From an uncultured Lutimaribacter sp. (GTDB taxonomy: Bacteria; Pseudomonadota; Alphaproteobacteria; Rhodobacterales; Rhodobacteraceae), in contig CAJXSO010000005.1 of assembly GCA_913061505.1 (NCBI GenBank), positions 1 to 64,000 of the forward strand: 64,000 bases of DNA, read 5' to 3'. A program made the position numbers and the translations under genes. Below the pieces are notes generated by a model that searched no databases, was not told the DNA's origin, and worked only from the letters and a program-made list of their open reading frames with translations. Below, in pieces: positions 33,626 to 43,258 of the stretch. Numbering within the stretch: position 1 is the first letter of the stretch; each line of letters begins with the position of its first letter.

Positions 33626-34722
33626 TGCAAGACACTGACCGCCGTTTTATGGCGCTGGCCCTTGGCTTGGGCCGGCGTGGTCAGGGCAATGCCTGGCCCA
33701 ACCCGGCGGTGGGCTGTGTGCTGGTCAAAGACGGGCGTATCATTGGCCGGGGCTGGACGGCCCCGGGCGGGCGCCCGCATGCCGAAACGCAGGCGCTGGC
33801 GCAGGCTGGCGCCGCGGCTGCGGGGGCCACGGCCTATGTCACGCTCGAGCCTTGCGCCCATCACGGCCAAACCCCGCCCTGCGCCGCGGCCTTGGTGGCG
33901 GCGGGTGTGGCGCGGGTGGTTGTGGCCACGCGCGACGAAGATCCGCGGGTTTCGGGCCGTGGGCTGCAGATGTTGCGCGATGCGGGCATCAACGTGCAGA
34001 CAGGTGTGCTCGAGGCCGAGGCCCAGGCCGATTTGGCCGGGTTTTTCAAGTCGCGCCGCCATGGTTTGCCGTTTCTCACCCTGAAACTGGCCAGCTCGTT
34101 TGATGGGCGCATTGCCACCGCAACGGGCGAAAGCCAATGGATCACCGGGCCCCAGGCGCGCCATCATGTGCACGGGCTGCGCCTGGCGCATGATGCGGTG
34201 ATGGTGGGGGCCGGCACCGCGCGCAGCGATGATCCGCTGCTGAATGTGCGCGGCTTTGGCCAGGTGCCCCAGCCCGTGCGCGTGGTGCTGTCGCGCCGCC
34301 TGGATCTGCCGTTGAACAGCCGCCTGGCCCATAGCGCAGGCGATGTGCCTTTGTGGCTGTGCCACGGCCCCGATGCAGATGCGGCGCTGGTGCAGGCCTG
34401 GCAGGGTGTTGGGGCGCGGCTGTTTGAATGCCCCGTTGTGGGGGCGCATCTGGCGCCCCATGCGGTGTTGCAGGCCCTGGCCACAGCCGGGCTGACGCGG
34501 GTGTTTTGCGAGGGCGGCAGCGCCCTTGCCGCAGCGCTTTTGGCCGAGGATCTGGTGGATCAGCTGGTGGGCTATACCGCCGGGCTGGTGATTGGCGCCG
34601 AAGGCTTTCCCGGCATTGGCGCGATGGGCCTAGATAGGTTGGGCGCCGCGGCCCGTTTCCAGCTGCACCACAGCCAAGCCTTGGGTGGCGATGTGGTGCA
34701 TATTTGGGCCCGCAGCCCCTAG
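33625..34722 (+). CDS. ribD: Bifunctional riboflavin biosynthesis deaminase/reductase
   Basis: 365 residues; makes the pyrimidine precursor of riboflavin in two steps. Deaminase domain: NPAVGCVLVKDGRIIG, the zinc histidine-glutamate pair PHAETQAL, and LEPCAHHGQTPPC with two zinc cysteines. The reductase domain begins near 145 (LPFLTLKLASSFDGRIATAT). Start is GTG at 33625, one base into the nrdR stop. Its stop overlaps the end of kpsC, which faces it. The next riboflavin gene, ribE, is about 4.8 kb away beyond the capsule cassette. Confidence 0.96.
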   Translation: MQDTDRRFMALALGLGRRGQGNAWPNPAVGCVLVKDGRIIGRGWTAPGGRPHAETQALAQAGAAAAGATAYVTLEPCAHHGQTPPCAAALVAAGVARVVVATRDEDPRVSGRGLQMLRDAGINVQTGVLEAEAQADLAGFFKSRRHGLPFLTLKLASSFDGRIATATGESQWITGPQARHHVHGLRLAHDAVMVGAGTARSDDPLLNVRGFGQVPQPVRVVLSRRLDLPLNSRLAHSAGDVPLWLCHGPDADAALVQAWQGVGARLFECPVVGAHLAPHAVLQALATAGLTRVFCEGGSALAAALLAEDLVDQLVGYTAGLVIGAEGFPGIGAMGLDRLGAAARFQLHHSQALGGDVVHIWARSP

Positions 34723-36770
34723 CGCCGCTTTAGTGCGGCCTGCGCCCATGCGGGCAGGCCCCAGCCCATTGGCCGCCCGCCCACGCCCGCGGCCAACCGC
34801 GCCAGCGCAATTTCGGGCGGGCAGGGCTGGTTGGTGATCGGGTCGTGATAGCGCGGATAATCGATCAGGGCGGCATGCACCAAGCCCAGCAGCCCGGGCC
34901 GCGCCCGGCGGCGGGGCAGGTCTATGCCCAAATGCCGCGTCAGCCCCCAGCCGGTGTAAAACGGTGCGCCCAGTGTCACCACCTGGCGCCCGCGCAACAG
35001 CGCCTCGAACCCCAAAAGCGAGGTTAGCGTCCACACCGCATCAACATGGGGCAAAAGTGCGGCACTATCGGTATGGGCCAGCACCATATCGGCCCAGCCT
35101 TCGGCATTGGCCACATGGCCGGGGCGCAGGCCTGCCTCGACATCGGGGTGGGGCTTGTAAAGCAGGGTTGCTTTGGGGTTTTCCGCCCGCACACGCGCCA
35201 AAAGCGCGCGGTTGGTGCGCAAATCGGCGGGTGCGCCTTGCAGAACCGAGGCATCGTTTTCCACCTGTCCGGGCACCAAAATCAGCGGCTGTCCGGGGCT
35301 TGGGCGCGGCAGGGCGGGGGGCGGCTGGCCGATGTTATATTTGCTCACCCCTGCCTGCAGCACGGCATGCAGCAGCGCCTCGGCCCGCAGCGCCTGATCG
35401 GGGCGCAGCTTTGCGCGTTGGGCGATCAGCTGTTCCAGCAGGCTGGGCTGGGCCGGGTTATAGTGAATGCCCAGCCCATCACAGGCCAGCGAGAGCGGCG
35501 CCACCAGCTGCGCCCCCAACCCGTTCGAGCGTAAAAAGCCGTCTTCAACCCGTGTAAGCGCCGGGTTCTGGCAGGCCGCGCCGCTGGCATGGCTGGCCCA
35601 TACCATATGCCGCGCGCCTGTGGCTGCGGCGGCCCTTGCAGCTTTTTCGGCGGTTTTGGCAAAATAAAGCCGCCCGTGCTGGCCGAAAAACGCCCGCATA
35701 TGGCGGCGTTTCCACAGGCTGATGCCTTGGCAGGCCCAGCCATGGCGGTCTTCGCGCCAGCAGCGCGTCTGCGCCTCGAGCGTGTCGATCACCTGCTCGA
35801 GCTGGCACAGCTGGTCGGTATAGGGGTCATACCACAGCGGATAAAGCAGCATGGCGGCGGTGAACAGCTGTGCTGCGGTCAGGCGGCGCTGGCGGTTGGG
35901 CAGGGGGGTGTGATCGGTGCTCAGGCCCCATCCGGCATAAAACGGGGCGCCAAACACATGCGGGCGGTGGCCTGCCACGATGGCCTCGAACCCCATTTGC
36001 GAGGACACGGTGTAAACCGCCACAGCCCCCTCAAGCAGCGCCCATGGGCTAAGCTGTGTGGCCAAAAGTGTGGTGCGTGCATCGGTATCTTTCTGGCTGA
36101 AATAGCCTGCCCTGTGCCCTTGGGCCGTTTCGGGATGGGTTTTGATGATGATCGGGTGGTGGGGGTGGTTGGCGCGCGCCGCGGCCAGCATATCGGCAAA
36201 GCTTTGCGCCGAAGCGCCGCCCATGGTGATGGCCGCATCGCCCCGCGTTTGATCGATCACCAGCACATAGCCCGGCGGGGGCAGATCGGGGCCATCGATC
36301 AGGGTGGCGCTGTATTTGCTGAGGTGTGCGGCCTGCAGGCGGGCCATGGCGTGGCGCGCCCGGCCCAGCAGGGCTGCATCATCCAGCGGGTGATTGGCCA
36401 GGATCTGCAGCAAATCCGAGCGGCTATCTGGCGCATAATGCATGCCGCCATGATCGATCACCAGGCCCAAGGGCGGGCTGCCGCTGCGCCCGGGAAAGAG
36501 GCTGCGCAAAAACGCGTCTTCCACCCGCACCAGTGTGGCGCCGCGCCGCGCCGCAACGGCCTGCCCGCGCGCAGCCGTGGGGCTGTGGCCCCATACCCCC
36601 ACCAGCCCACCCGCCTGGGGCAAGCCCAAACGCGGCGGATAGCCCGCCAGCGTGAGAATGCGCCGGATGCGGCTTTGGGTGAAAAAGCTGGTGGAATAGC
36701 AGTGCAGTGGCGCGGGGGCCGGGCGCCATGTATCGCCCGTGCCGCCCGGATTGGGCCCCGCCATGCGCAT
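34719..36770 (-). CDS. kpsC: Capsule polysaccharide protein KpsC (beta-Kdo transferase), two-domain
   Basis: 683 residues. Two homologous halves, each with the KpsC signature: VRVEDAFLRS (about 82) with IDHGGMHY, and TRVEDGFLRSNGLGA (about 405) with CDGLGIHY. Each half also has a KTHPETAQGH / YKPHPDVEAG motif and the APFYAGWGL / APFYTGWGL box. KpsC and KpsS build the Kdo linker that joins group 2 capsule to a lipid. Last of three minus-strand genes (kpsS, OPX, kpsC). Only 3 bp separate it from the OPX gene. The gene converges on ribD. Confidence 0.9.
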   Translation of the reverse strand: MRMAGPNPGGTGDTWRPAPAPLHCYSTSFFTQSRIRRILTLAGYPPRLGLPQAGGLVGVWGHSPTAARGQAVAARRGATLVRVEDAFLRSLFPGRSGSPPLGLVIDHGGMHYAPDSRSDLLQILANHPLDDAALLGRARHAMARLQAAHLSKYSATLIDGPDLPPPGYVLVIDQTRGDAAITMGGASAQSFADMLAAARANHPHHPIIIKTHPETAQGHRAGYFSQKDTDARTTLLATQLSPWALLEGAVAVYTVSSQMGFEAIVAGHRPHVFGAPFYAGWGLSTDHTPLPNRQRRLTAAQLFTAAMLLYPLWYDPYTDQLCQLEQVIDTLEAQTRCWREDRHGWACQGISLWKRRHMRAFFGQHGRLYFAKTAEKAARAAAATGARHMVWASHASGAACQNPALTRVEDGFLRSNGLGAQLVAPLSLACDGLGIHYNPAQPSLLEQLIAQRAKLRPDQALRAEALLHAVLQAGVSKYNIGQPPPALPRPSPGQPLILVPGQVENDASVLQGAPADLRTNRALLARVRAENPKATLLYKPHPDVEAGLRPGHVANAEGWADMVLAHTDSAALLPHVDAVWTLTSLLGFEALLRGRQVVTLGAPFYTGWGLTRHLGIDLPRRRARPGLLGLVHAALIDYPRYHDPITNQPCPPEIALARLAAGVGGRPMGWGLPAWAQAALKRR

Positions 36771-36773
36771 GGC

Positions 36774-37904
36774 TTAATTGCCGCCGCCTGCCGCGGTTGT
36801 CAGCGTATTGACCGCCGAAAGCGAGCCGGTCAGCGCAGCGATTGCCTTGCTCCACTGGGTGAATGGCGCCTCGGTCACATACAGCGTGTCTTCGTCGCGG
36901 ATCACGAAATCGCGGGCCATGAACATGCCATTGGGCTTGGTCAAATCCAGCACATAGATCAAGCGCTGCGCGCCTTGCAGGTCATCGCGGCCCAGCACGC
37001 GGTTGGCAATTTCGGCAGGTTCGTTGCGCAGCACGAAAACGCCCGTTGGATCGGCGGCGTTGGCCGATAGCCCGCCCACCTGGGCAATGGCCTCGAGCGC
37101 AGATAGGGTCTGGCTTTCAAAGGGCACGCGGGTTTGCGTGCCAGTGGCCCCCAGCGCGGTAAAGGCGCGGGTGTCTTCCTCGACCAAGATCCGGTCGCCG
37201 GCGCGCAGGGCAATATCGAATTCGGGATGTTTATACAGATCTTGCAGCCATACCTGCGAGCGTTGATCGCCGCGTATCACCGTAAGCTGGGCGATTTCAG
37301 GCTCGATACTGACACCGCCCGCCCGCGCCAGCATGGCCGATAGGGTGCGCGTGGGCCGCTCGATTGGAAACACGCCTTGGGCGCTGACCTTGCCAATCAG
37401 GCTGACGGTGGCCCCATCGCCTGCGGCGCGGCGCACTTCGACCTGTGGTTCGGGGGTTTGATCTTGCAGCTTTTCGGTGATGATGCGGCGCAGCGCCTCG
37501 GGGGTGTTACCTGCGGCGCGAATGCGCCCGGCATAGGGCACAAAGATAAACCCGGCGCCATCCACCTGCACCTCTTGCAGCGGTGCGGGGCTGGTGCCAA
37601 ACAGGCCCTGATCGACGTTTTCCCAAATGGTCAGGCCCAAAGTATCGCCGGGGCGGATGGTGTCAGAGCCAAGGACCGCCGCGTTTTTGAACGCATCGCT
37701 AAAGCCCAAGGCCGGGCTGATCGCGGTGGCGCGGGTGACGCGATCGTTCACGCTGATGACAAAGGCATCGCCTTGGCGCTGAACCGAGCCTGAGAAAATC
37801 TCGCCCTTGTTGGGGCCAGTGCGCGGCAGGCCGCATGCGGCAACCAGTGCCACCAAAGAGCATAGGGCGACAGACCGCGCCCAGCGGGGTGCAAGGGGTT
37901 TCAC
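36774..37904 (-). CDS. Outer-membrane polysaccharide export (OPX) lipoprotein, Wza/BexD type
   Basis: 376 residues from the GTG at 37904. I prefer it to the GTG 48 bp upstream because AGGAG lies before it and the protein then begins with a standard lipoprotein signal: basic start, SVALCSLVALVAAC, lipobox VAAC. The body has the polysaccharide export domain (DTIRPGDTLGLTIWEN and the following VDGAGFIFVPYAGRI), then SLBB-type repeats. OPX proteins form the outer-membrane exit for capsule or exopolysaccharide. It is the middle gene of the kpsS-OPX-kpsC group. No KpsE, KpsM or KpsT is in the window. Confidence 0.9.
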   Translation of the reverse strand: MKPLAPRWARSVALCSLVALVAACGLPRTGPNKGEIFSGSVQRQGDAFVISVNDRVTRATAISPALGFSDAFKNAAVLGSDTIRPGDTLGLTIWENVDQGLFGTSPAPLQEVQVDGAGFIFVPYAGRIRAAGNTPEALRRIITEKLQDQTPEPQVEVRRAAGDGATVSLIGKVSAQGVFPIERPTRTLSAMLARAGGVSIEPEIAQLTVIRGDQRSQVWLQDLYKHPEFDIALRAGDRILVEEDTRAFTALGATGTQTRVPFESQTLSALEAIAQVGGLSANAADPTGVFVLRNEPAEIANRVLGRDDLQGAQRLIYVLDLTKPNGMFMARDFVIRDEDTLYVTEAPFTQWSKAIAALTGSLSAVNTLTTAAGGGN

Positions 37905-38039
37905 TGCTCGGTCTCCTGACCTGTTATTATTCTGCCTCGGTTTTTTGGCCACTCTAGCCTATGGCGGGCGCAAAATAAAGCGCTAGTCGCACAGGTGAAA
38001 AACACCCTAGGGGCGAGTGTTGCGCATTTGCCAAGCCTA

Positions 38040-39359
38040 TTAGGGGATCATCTGCAGATATTGCCGTGGCCCGGCACGCCCTGTGTGCAGCGCATCATAC
38101 GGGTCATCAGGGCTGAGCATCATGTCTACCACCTGGCGCAGCACCTGGCGCCGCCCGCGGCTGGAATAAAACCCGCCAGGAATTTGGCTGGTTTCCAGCA
38201 GATAGGCGCGAAAATCTTGATAGGCGGTGCGATCGGGCCGGGTGGGGGCGGTGAAAAACTGTGCCAAGCCTTGGGTCGAGACGAATTCGGGCTTGTTATA
38301 AATCGCCGCGCCAAACACCTTTAGCGGGATGCCGCGCCACAGCACCTGTTGCGCTGCGGTGGAATTTACGGTCACCGCGCTGCGGGCCTCGTTTAACAGT
38401 TGCGCCAGCTTGCCGCCTTGCAAAAAATGCACCCGTCGCCCCACGCCATGCGCCTGGGCCAGGCGGGCAATATCGGCGCGCAGCGGTGCGCGCCCGGTTT
38501 CCAGCGGATGGGCCTTGAACACCAGATGATGGTGGCGCGGCGCCCCTGCGGCAAAGCCTGCGATCACCAGCTCGATAAAGGCATGCATATCGGCAAAGGG
38601 CGAATGCACCTGAAAGCTGCTGTCATGTTCCAGTTGCAACAGCACCAGATGGTAGGGAAAGCCCCCCCGCCGAATACGCGCTGTGGCTAGGCGGCGCTGC
38701 AGGCTGTGCAGGGGCATCATCACCAAGCGGCGCAGATATAGCATGAATTCGGCGCTGACGGGCAATTGCCGATGGGGTTGAAACTGCCGGTATCCACCAT
38801 TTTTGAACATCACAAACCAATGATAAAGCGCCCCGTAAAAGACATGTTGGCGCATATCCCCCCAGCGTGCCGGCGGGGCGGTGGTGGTGGTGTCGGCATG
38901 GGTGAGGGCGCGGCGCATTTCGGCCACGCTGGTCTGCATCAGGCGCGAATTGCCATTGGTGCCGCCACGCTCGTATGTCACCCAATAGGGGCGCAAATAG
39001 CCCTCTTCAAACACATGCACGCACAGGTTTTTTTCGCGCGCAAAGGCAATGGCGCTGGCATGCACAAAGCGGGTATCGCCATAAAGCACCAGATCTGTCA
39101 CCGCCTTTTCGGCCACGATCTGTGCCAGATGCGCAGGCCAGTCCTGCGGGGGGGCGCGATGGGCGATATAACTTGCGCTATGAAACCAAAAGGCCCGATC
39201 GCCGGCGTTAAACCCCACCCGCCAGGCCTGTGCCCCAGCTTGGCGCAGCATCTGTGCCAAGCCATGAAAAAACGGCCCATGGGGGCCTTGCAGAAACAAA
39301 AACACCCGCTGCGTGGGCGGGGCGCCTGCGGGGGGCTGTGCTGTGTATGCCTGCGCCAT
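38040..39359 (-). CDS. kpsS: Capsule polysaccharide protein KpsS (beta-Kdo transferase)
   Basis: 439 residues. VFLFLQGPHGPFFHGLAQML at the start, HVFEEGYLRPYWVTYERGG, the HHHLVFKAHPLETG motif and the VTVNSTAAQQVLWRGIPLKVFG box are the KpsS pattern, a Kdo glycosyltransferase related to KpsC. Works at the cytoplasmic face with KpsC on the linker of group 2 capsule. First gene of the capsule cassette, divergent from ribE. Its upstream region carries GCTCAT-N6-ATGAGC at 39379-39396. Confidence 0.88.
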   Translation of the reverse strand: MAQAYTAQPPAGAPPTQRVFLFLQGPHGPFFHGLAQMLRQAGAQAWRVGFNAGDRAFWFHSASYIAHRAPPQDWPAHLAQIVAEKAVTDLVLYGDTRFVHASAIAFAREKNLCVHVFEEGYLRPYWVTYERGGTNGNSRLMQTSVAEMRRALTHADTTTTAPPARWGDMRQHVFYGALYHWFVMFKNGGYRQFQPHRQLPVSAEFMLYLRRLVMMPLHSLQRRLATARIRRGGFPYHLVLLQLEHDSSFQVHSPFADMHAFIELVIAGFAAGAPRHHHLVFKAHPLETGRAPLRADIARLAQAHGVGRRVHFLQGGKLAQLLNEARSAVTVNSTAAQQVLWRGIPLKVFGAAIYNKPEFVSTQGLAQFFTAPTRPDRTAYQDFRAYLLETSQIPGGFYSSRGRRQVLRQVVDMMLSPDDPYDALHTGRAGPRQYLQMIP

Positions 39360-39555
39360 ATCTTACCCAAAACCTGCCGCTCATTGCGCGATGAGCAAAC
39401 ACCAAAACCACTTTTCTTATGTTAACGGCAAAACGGGGCGAATTTAAGGCGCAAATAATCTGCCATCGCCGCGCCACCCTTGCCAGCGGGGGGGCTTGGG
39501 GCTAGGTCAGGGGCAAGCCGCGGGCATGCGGCCAGACCAGCAAAACGAGGCCCCC

Positions 39556-40143
39556 ATGTTTACAGGCATCATCACCGATATCGGCCAGATCGAACAGCTA
39601 GAACAGCGCGGCGATCTGCGCGCGCGCATCGCCACCAGCTACGATATGGCGCGGGTGGATATGGGCGCCTCGATCGCCTGTGATGGCGTGTGTTTGACGG
39701 TGGTCAACAAGGGCCAGGGCTGGTTTGACGTGGATATCAGCGCCGAAAGCGTTTCAAAAACCAACATCAGCGATTGGGCGCAGGGCCACCGCATCAATCT
39801 TGAGCGGGCGCTGCGGGTGGGCGACGAACTGGGCGGGCATATCGTATCGGGCCATGTGGATGGGGTGGCCGAGGTGGTGGGCCTGCGCAAAGAGGGCGAC
39901 AGCACCCGCGTGACATTTCGCGCCCCCGAGGCGCTGGCGCGGTTCATCGCGGAGAAAGGCTCGGTTGCGCTGAATGGCACCTCGCTGACGGTGAACGAGG
40001 TGCAGGGCCGCGATTTTGGCGTGAATTTCATCCCCCATACCCAAGCCGCCACCACCTGGGGGGCCGTGGCGGTTGGGGACCGGGTGAATTTGGAAATCGA
40101 CACGCTGGCGCGCTATGTGGCGCGGCTGGCCGATTACGGCTAG
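39556..40143 (+). CDS. ribE: Riboflavin synthase
   Basis: 195 residues. Two lumazine-binding repeats: MFTGIITDIGQIE with CDGVCLTVV, then HIVSGHVDGVAEV with LNGTSLTVNEV. Converts two 6,7-dimethyl-8-ribityllumazine to riboflavin. GAGG lies 8-10 bp before the ATG at 39556. It is separated from ribD by the capsule genes and faces sdaA; the usual partners ribBA, ribH and nusB are not here. No FMN riboswitch is recognisable in the leader. Confidence 0.96.
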   Translation: MFTGIITDIGQIEQLEQRGDLRARIATSYDMARVDMGASIACDGVCLTVVNKGQGWFDVDISAESVSKTNISDWAQGHRINLERALRVGDELGGHIVSGHVDGVAEVVGLRKEGDSTRVTFRAPEALARFIAEKGSVALNGTSLTVNEVQGRDFGVNFIPHTQAATTWGAVAVGDRVNLEIDTLARYVARLADYG

Positions 40144-40168
40144 GCGGCGGGGCGCGGGGCGCTGATCC

Positions 40169-41542
40169 CTAGCAATTGGGGATATTCACAGCCAAGCCCC
40201 CAAGCGAGGTTTCTTTGTATTTCTCGTGCATATCGGCGCCGGTTTGGCGCATGGTTTCAATGGCCGCATCCAAAGGCACGAAATGCTGCCCATCGCCGCG
40301 CAGCGCCAGGCTAGCTGCGCTGACGGCCTTGATGGCGCCCAGCCCATTGCGCTCGATGCAGGGCACCTGAACCAAGCCTTTGACCGGGTCGCAGGTCATG
40401 CCAAGGTGATGTTCCAGCGCAATCTCTGCTGCATTTTCAATCTGTTCTGGCGTGCCGCCCAACACGGCGCATAGCCCGGCTGCGGCCATTGCGGCGGCGC
40501 TGCCCACCTCGGCCTGGCAGCCCGCCTCGGCGCCCGAGATCGAGGCGTTGAATTTCACCAGCCCGCCAATGGCCGCGGCGGTTAGCAAAAATTCGTCTAT
40601 CTGGCTGGCACTGGCACCGGGCACATGATCTAGCCAATAGCGGATCACCGCAGGCACCACACCGGCCGCGCCATTGGTGGGCGCGGTCACCACCTGCCCG
40701 CCGGCTGCGTTTTCTTCGTTGACCGCCATCGCATAGGCCGACATCCAATCGTTGATCACATGCGGCGCGGTCAGGTTCATGCCCCGTTCGGCCTGCAGTT
40801 TTTCGTGAATGGCCTTGGCGCGGCGGCGCACATTCAGCCCGCCGGGCAAAATGCCATCGGTGTTCAGGCCGCGATCGATACAGGCGTTCATCACCTCCCA
40901 CAGGCGGGCAATGCCACGATCCAGCCCTTGGGCGCCATTGCGGCTGATTTCATTGGCGCGTTTCATCTGGGCAATGGTTTTGCCCGATGTCTTGGCCATC
41001 TCTAGCATTTCCGCAGCAGATTTGAACGGGTAGGGCACTGGCGCGCCCTCGTCTGTGGCGCGCCCCGCTGCCAGCTCGGCCGCGCTGAGCACAAAGCCAC
41101 CGCCGATGGAATAATAGGTTTCTTGCAAGATCACATCGCCTTGCGCATCGAGCCCCATCAAGATCATGCCATTGGCGTGGCCGGGCAGGGCGGGGCCATA
41201 ATCGAAGACAAGGCTGGTTTTGGGATCAAACTGCAGCGGTGGCAGGCCCTCGACCACAATCTGGCGGGTTTCGGCGATCTGGGCTAAAACCGCCTCGGCG
41301 CGGGCATGATCGTAGGTATCGGGCAAAAAGCCTGCCAGCCCCAAGATCGTGGCGCGGTCGGTGGCATGGCCCACCCCGGTAAAGGCCAGGCTGCCATGCA
41401 GCGAGGCGCGCACACCGGCAAATTCAAACGGTGCGGCGCGCATCTGCTGCAAAAACCGGGCCGCAGCCACCATTGGCCCCATCGTATGCGAGGACGAGGG
41501 GCCGATACCAACTTTGAACATATCGAAGACAGAGAGAAACAT
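40169..41542 (-). CDS. sdaA: L-serine ammonia-lyase (iron-sulfur type)
   Basis: 457 residues; converts L-serine to pyruvate and ammonia with a 4Fe-4S cluster. N-terminal half has [21 protein letters not shown], the C-terminal half the cluster cysteines in [24 protein letters not shown] and [12 protein letters not shown] start at the ATG at 41542; a TTG 33 bp upstream runs through the gap from the GST gene and has no signal. The GST stop lies 1 bp before the start, so they share an operon. The enzyme complements glycine production by sarcosine oxidase elsewhere in the window, though no shared control is visible. Confidence 0.95.
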   Translation of the reverse strand: MFLSVFDMFKVGIGPSSSHTMGPMVAAARFLQQMRAAPFEFAGVRASLHGSLAFTGVGHATDRATILGLAGFLPDTYDHARAEAVLAQIAETRQIVVEGLPPLQFDPKTSLVFDYGPALPGHANGMILMGLDAQGDVILQETYYSIGGGFVLSAAELAAGRATDEGAPVPYPFKSAAEMLEMAKTSGKTIAQMKRANEISRNGAQGLDRGIARLWEVMNACIDRGLNTDGILPGGLNVRRRAKAIHEKLQAERGMNLTAPHVINDWMSAYAMAVNEENAAGGQVVTAPTNGAAGVVPAVIRYWLDHVPGASASQIDEFLLTAAAIGGLVKFNASISGAEAGCQAEVGSAAAMAAAGLCAVLGGTPEQIENAAEIALEHHLGMTCDPVKGLVQVPCIERNGLGAIKAVSAASLALRGDGQHFVPLDAAIETMRQTGADMHEKYKETSLGGLAVNIPNC

Positions 41543-41543
41543 G

Positions 41544-42269
41544 TCAGACAGCGCTTCCTTCGGGAGGGGTGGCAAATGCCGGGCGGCTAAAGGGCTGTGG
41601 GCCCAGCCCCTCGGCCAAAGCCGCAGCTTGGGTGCTGGGGCGGTTTTCTAGGCGCTCGGCCATGGCCTGCAACCGGGGCGTATCGGCCAGGCAAAACCAG
41701 CCGGTTTCACCTTGTGGATAAAGCGCACACCAGCGCAGCAGCGGGGCCAAATACAGATCGATCAAACTGGGGCTTTGCCCGGCAAAAACCCCGGCGCCCT
41801 TGGCCTGTTCTGCGGCCTGATCCAGCAGCGCCAGATGCCGGGCAATATTGGTGCTGTTGATCTGGCGAAACTGGCGCTGTGCGGCGCTGTCTGGGCCCAC
41901 GTAAAGATGGGGGTAAAACTGCATGCGCAGCGCGGGGTGCAGGGTGTTGGCCACGAAAAACAGCCATTTCAGCGCAGCACCCCGCAGGGCATCGTGGGGG
42001 GCTGGAAACAGCGCTTGCGCGGCGGTCTGGGCAGGGTGGGCATCGGCCAACCACAGCAAGATCGCGCCAGTTTCGAAAATGGCGCCTTGTGGGGTTTCCA
42101 ACACCGGGATCAGCCCGGTTGGGTTCAGCGCCAGATAGGCCGGGGCCTTTTGCGCGGCGCGCGCGCGATCGACCAGGCAGGTGCTGTAGGGCAGGCGCAA
42201 TTCCTCTAGCGCCAATCGGATGATCAGCGAGGCGTTATCTGGGGCATAGTGAAGGCGCAGCGTGCTCAT
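41544..42269 (-). CDS. Glutathione S-transferase family protein
   Basis: 241 residues. An N-terminal thioredoxin-fold domain (TLRLHYAPDNASLIIRLALEE, then NPTGLIPVLETPQGAIFETGAIL with the cis-Pro and Glu/Thr glutathione contacts) and a C-terminal helical domain (DLYLAPLLRWCALYP). ATG at 42269 begins MSTLRLHYA; the open frame upstream of it has no family match. Substrate unknown. Operon with sdaA; divergent from rpiA. Confidence 0.88.
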   Translation of the reverse strand: MSTLRLHYAPDNASLIIRLALEELRLPYSTCLVDRARAAQKAPAYLALNPTGLIPVLETPQGAIFETGAILLWLADAHPAQTAAQALFPAPHDALRGAALKWLFFVANTLHPALRMQFYPHLYVGPDSAAQRQFRQINSTNIARHLALLDQAAEQAKGAGVFAGQSPSLIDLYLAPLLRWCALYPQGETGWFCLADTPRLQAMAERLENRPSTQAAALAEGLGPQPFSRPAFATPPEGSAV

Positions 42270-42411
42270 AGCGCCTTGATAGCGGGCGGCGTTGCCCGGG
42301 CGTGGTGAAAAAACGACGTTTCCCATTGGAAACGCGCAAGCCGGGGGCTGTGCCCCCTCGCATATAGGGCTAAGCTGGCCTATAAGCGCGCCAAATCAGC
42401 AGGAGTCGCCC

Positions 42412-43197
42412 ATGACCGGAGAGTTGTCGCCCATCGACAAGGCAAAATTCGTCGCCGCCAAACGCGCGGTTGATTTCGTAGAAGATGGCATGCGTGTGGG
42501 CCTTGGCACCGGCTCGACCGCGGCATGGATGGTGCGCTGCCTGGCCGAGGTTGTACGCCAGGACGGCTTGAAAATACGCGCCGTTCCCACCTCGACCCGC
42601 ACAGCCGCTTTGGCGCGCGAATTGGGCATCGAGGTGGTTTCGCTGGACGAGGCAAAATGGCTGGATCTGACGATCGATGGCGCCGATGAGTTCGATGCCG
42701 ATCTCAACCTGATCAAAGGCGGCGGCGGTGCGCTGCTGCAGGAAAAAATCGTGGCCACCGCCAGCGATCAGATGATCGTGATTGCCGATGCCGGCAAAGA
42801 AGTGGGCGCGCTGGGGGCCTTTCCGCTGCCGGTCGAGGTGATTCCCTTTGGCTGGCAAACCACCAAATCGCTGATCGAGGAAATGCTGGTCTCGATCGAT
42901 GTGTTGGGGCGTGGCACCAGCCTGCGAATGAATGGCGATCGCCCCTTTGTCACCGACGAGGGCAACCATATTCTGGATCTGCACCTGGGCCGTATCGGCA
43001 ATGCACGGCAATTGGCAATGGTGCTCAACCAGGTGCCTGGTGTGGTGGAAAACGGCCTGTTTATCGATATTTGTGATGTGGTTGTGGTGGGCTATGGCGA
43101 TGGCCGCGTGGAAACCCGCGACATCAACCAAGGCACGGTGGAAACCGAAAAGCTGGATTTTGTCGAAAGCGAAAACCTGTTTCGCGATATCGACTAA
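42412..43197 (+). CDS. rpiA: Ribose-5-phosphate isomerase A
   Basis: 261 residues. VGLGTGSTAAW binds phosphate, TIDGADEFDADLNLIKGGGGALLQEK contains the catalytic aspartate and lysine region. Interconverts ribose 5-phosphate and ribulose 5-phosphate in the pentose phosphate pathway. AGGAG sets the ATG at 42412. A strong bidirectional terminator follows, shared with the convergent desaturase gene. Confidence 0.97.
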   Translation: MTGELSPIDKAKFVAAKRAVDFVEDGMRVGLGTGSTAAWMVRCLAEVVRQDGLKIRAVPTSTRTAALARELGIEVVSLDEAKWLDLTIDGADEFDADLNLIKGGGGALLQEKIVATASDQMIVIADAGKEVGALGAFPLPVEVIPFGWQTTKSLIEEMLVSIDVLGRGTSLRMNGDRPFVTDEGNHILDLHLGRIGNARQLAMVLNQVPGVVENGLFIDICDVVVVGYGDGRVETRDINQGTVETEKLDFVESENLFRDID

Positions 43198-43220
43198 CAG
43201 CCTGTATTTCCTGTTCAAAA

Positions 43221-43245
43221 GGCGCCCGTTTGCGGGCGCCTTTTT
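43221..43245. terminator. Bidirectional terminator between rpiA and the desaturase gene
   Basis: Perfect 8-bp stem GGCGCCCG / CGGGCGCC, loop TTTG, preceded by AAAA and followed by TTTTT, so it works on both strands. It lies 24 bp after the rpiA stop. Confidence 0.9.
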
Positions 43246-43258
43246 GTTTGGGTGGGCC

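Noticed and set aside
35589-37070. 493-codon open frame on the plus strand, antisense to kpsC and the OPX gene
   Set aside because: No family resemblance, no ribosome binding site and a composition typical of antisense frames in GC-rich DNA. The minus-strand genes are clear.
39360-39555. FMN riboswitch upstream of ribE
   Set aside because: I could not find the conserved multi-helix junction sequence of an RFN element; only a short GCTCAT/ATGAGC repeat is seen.
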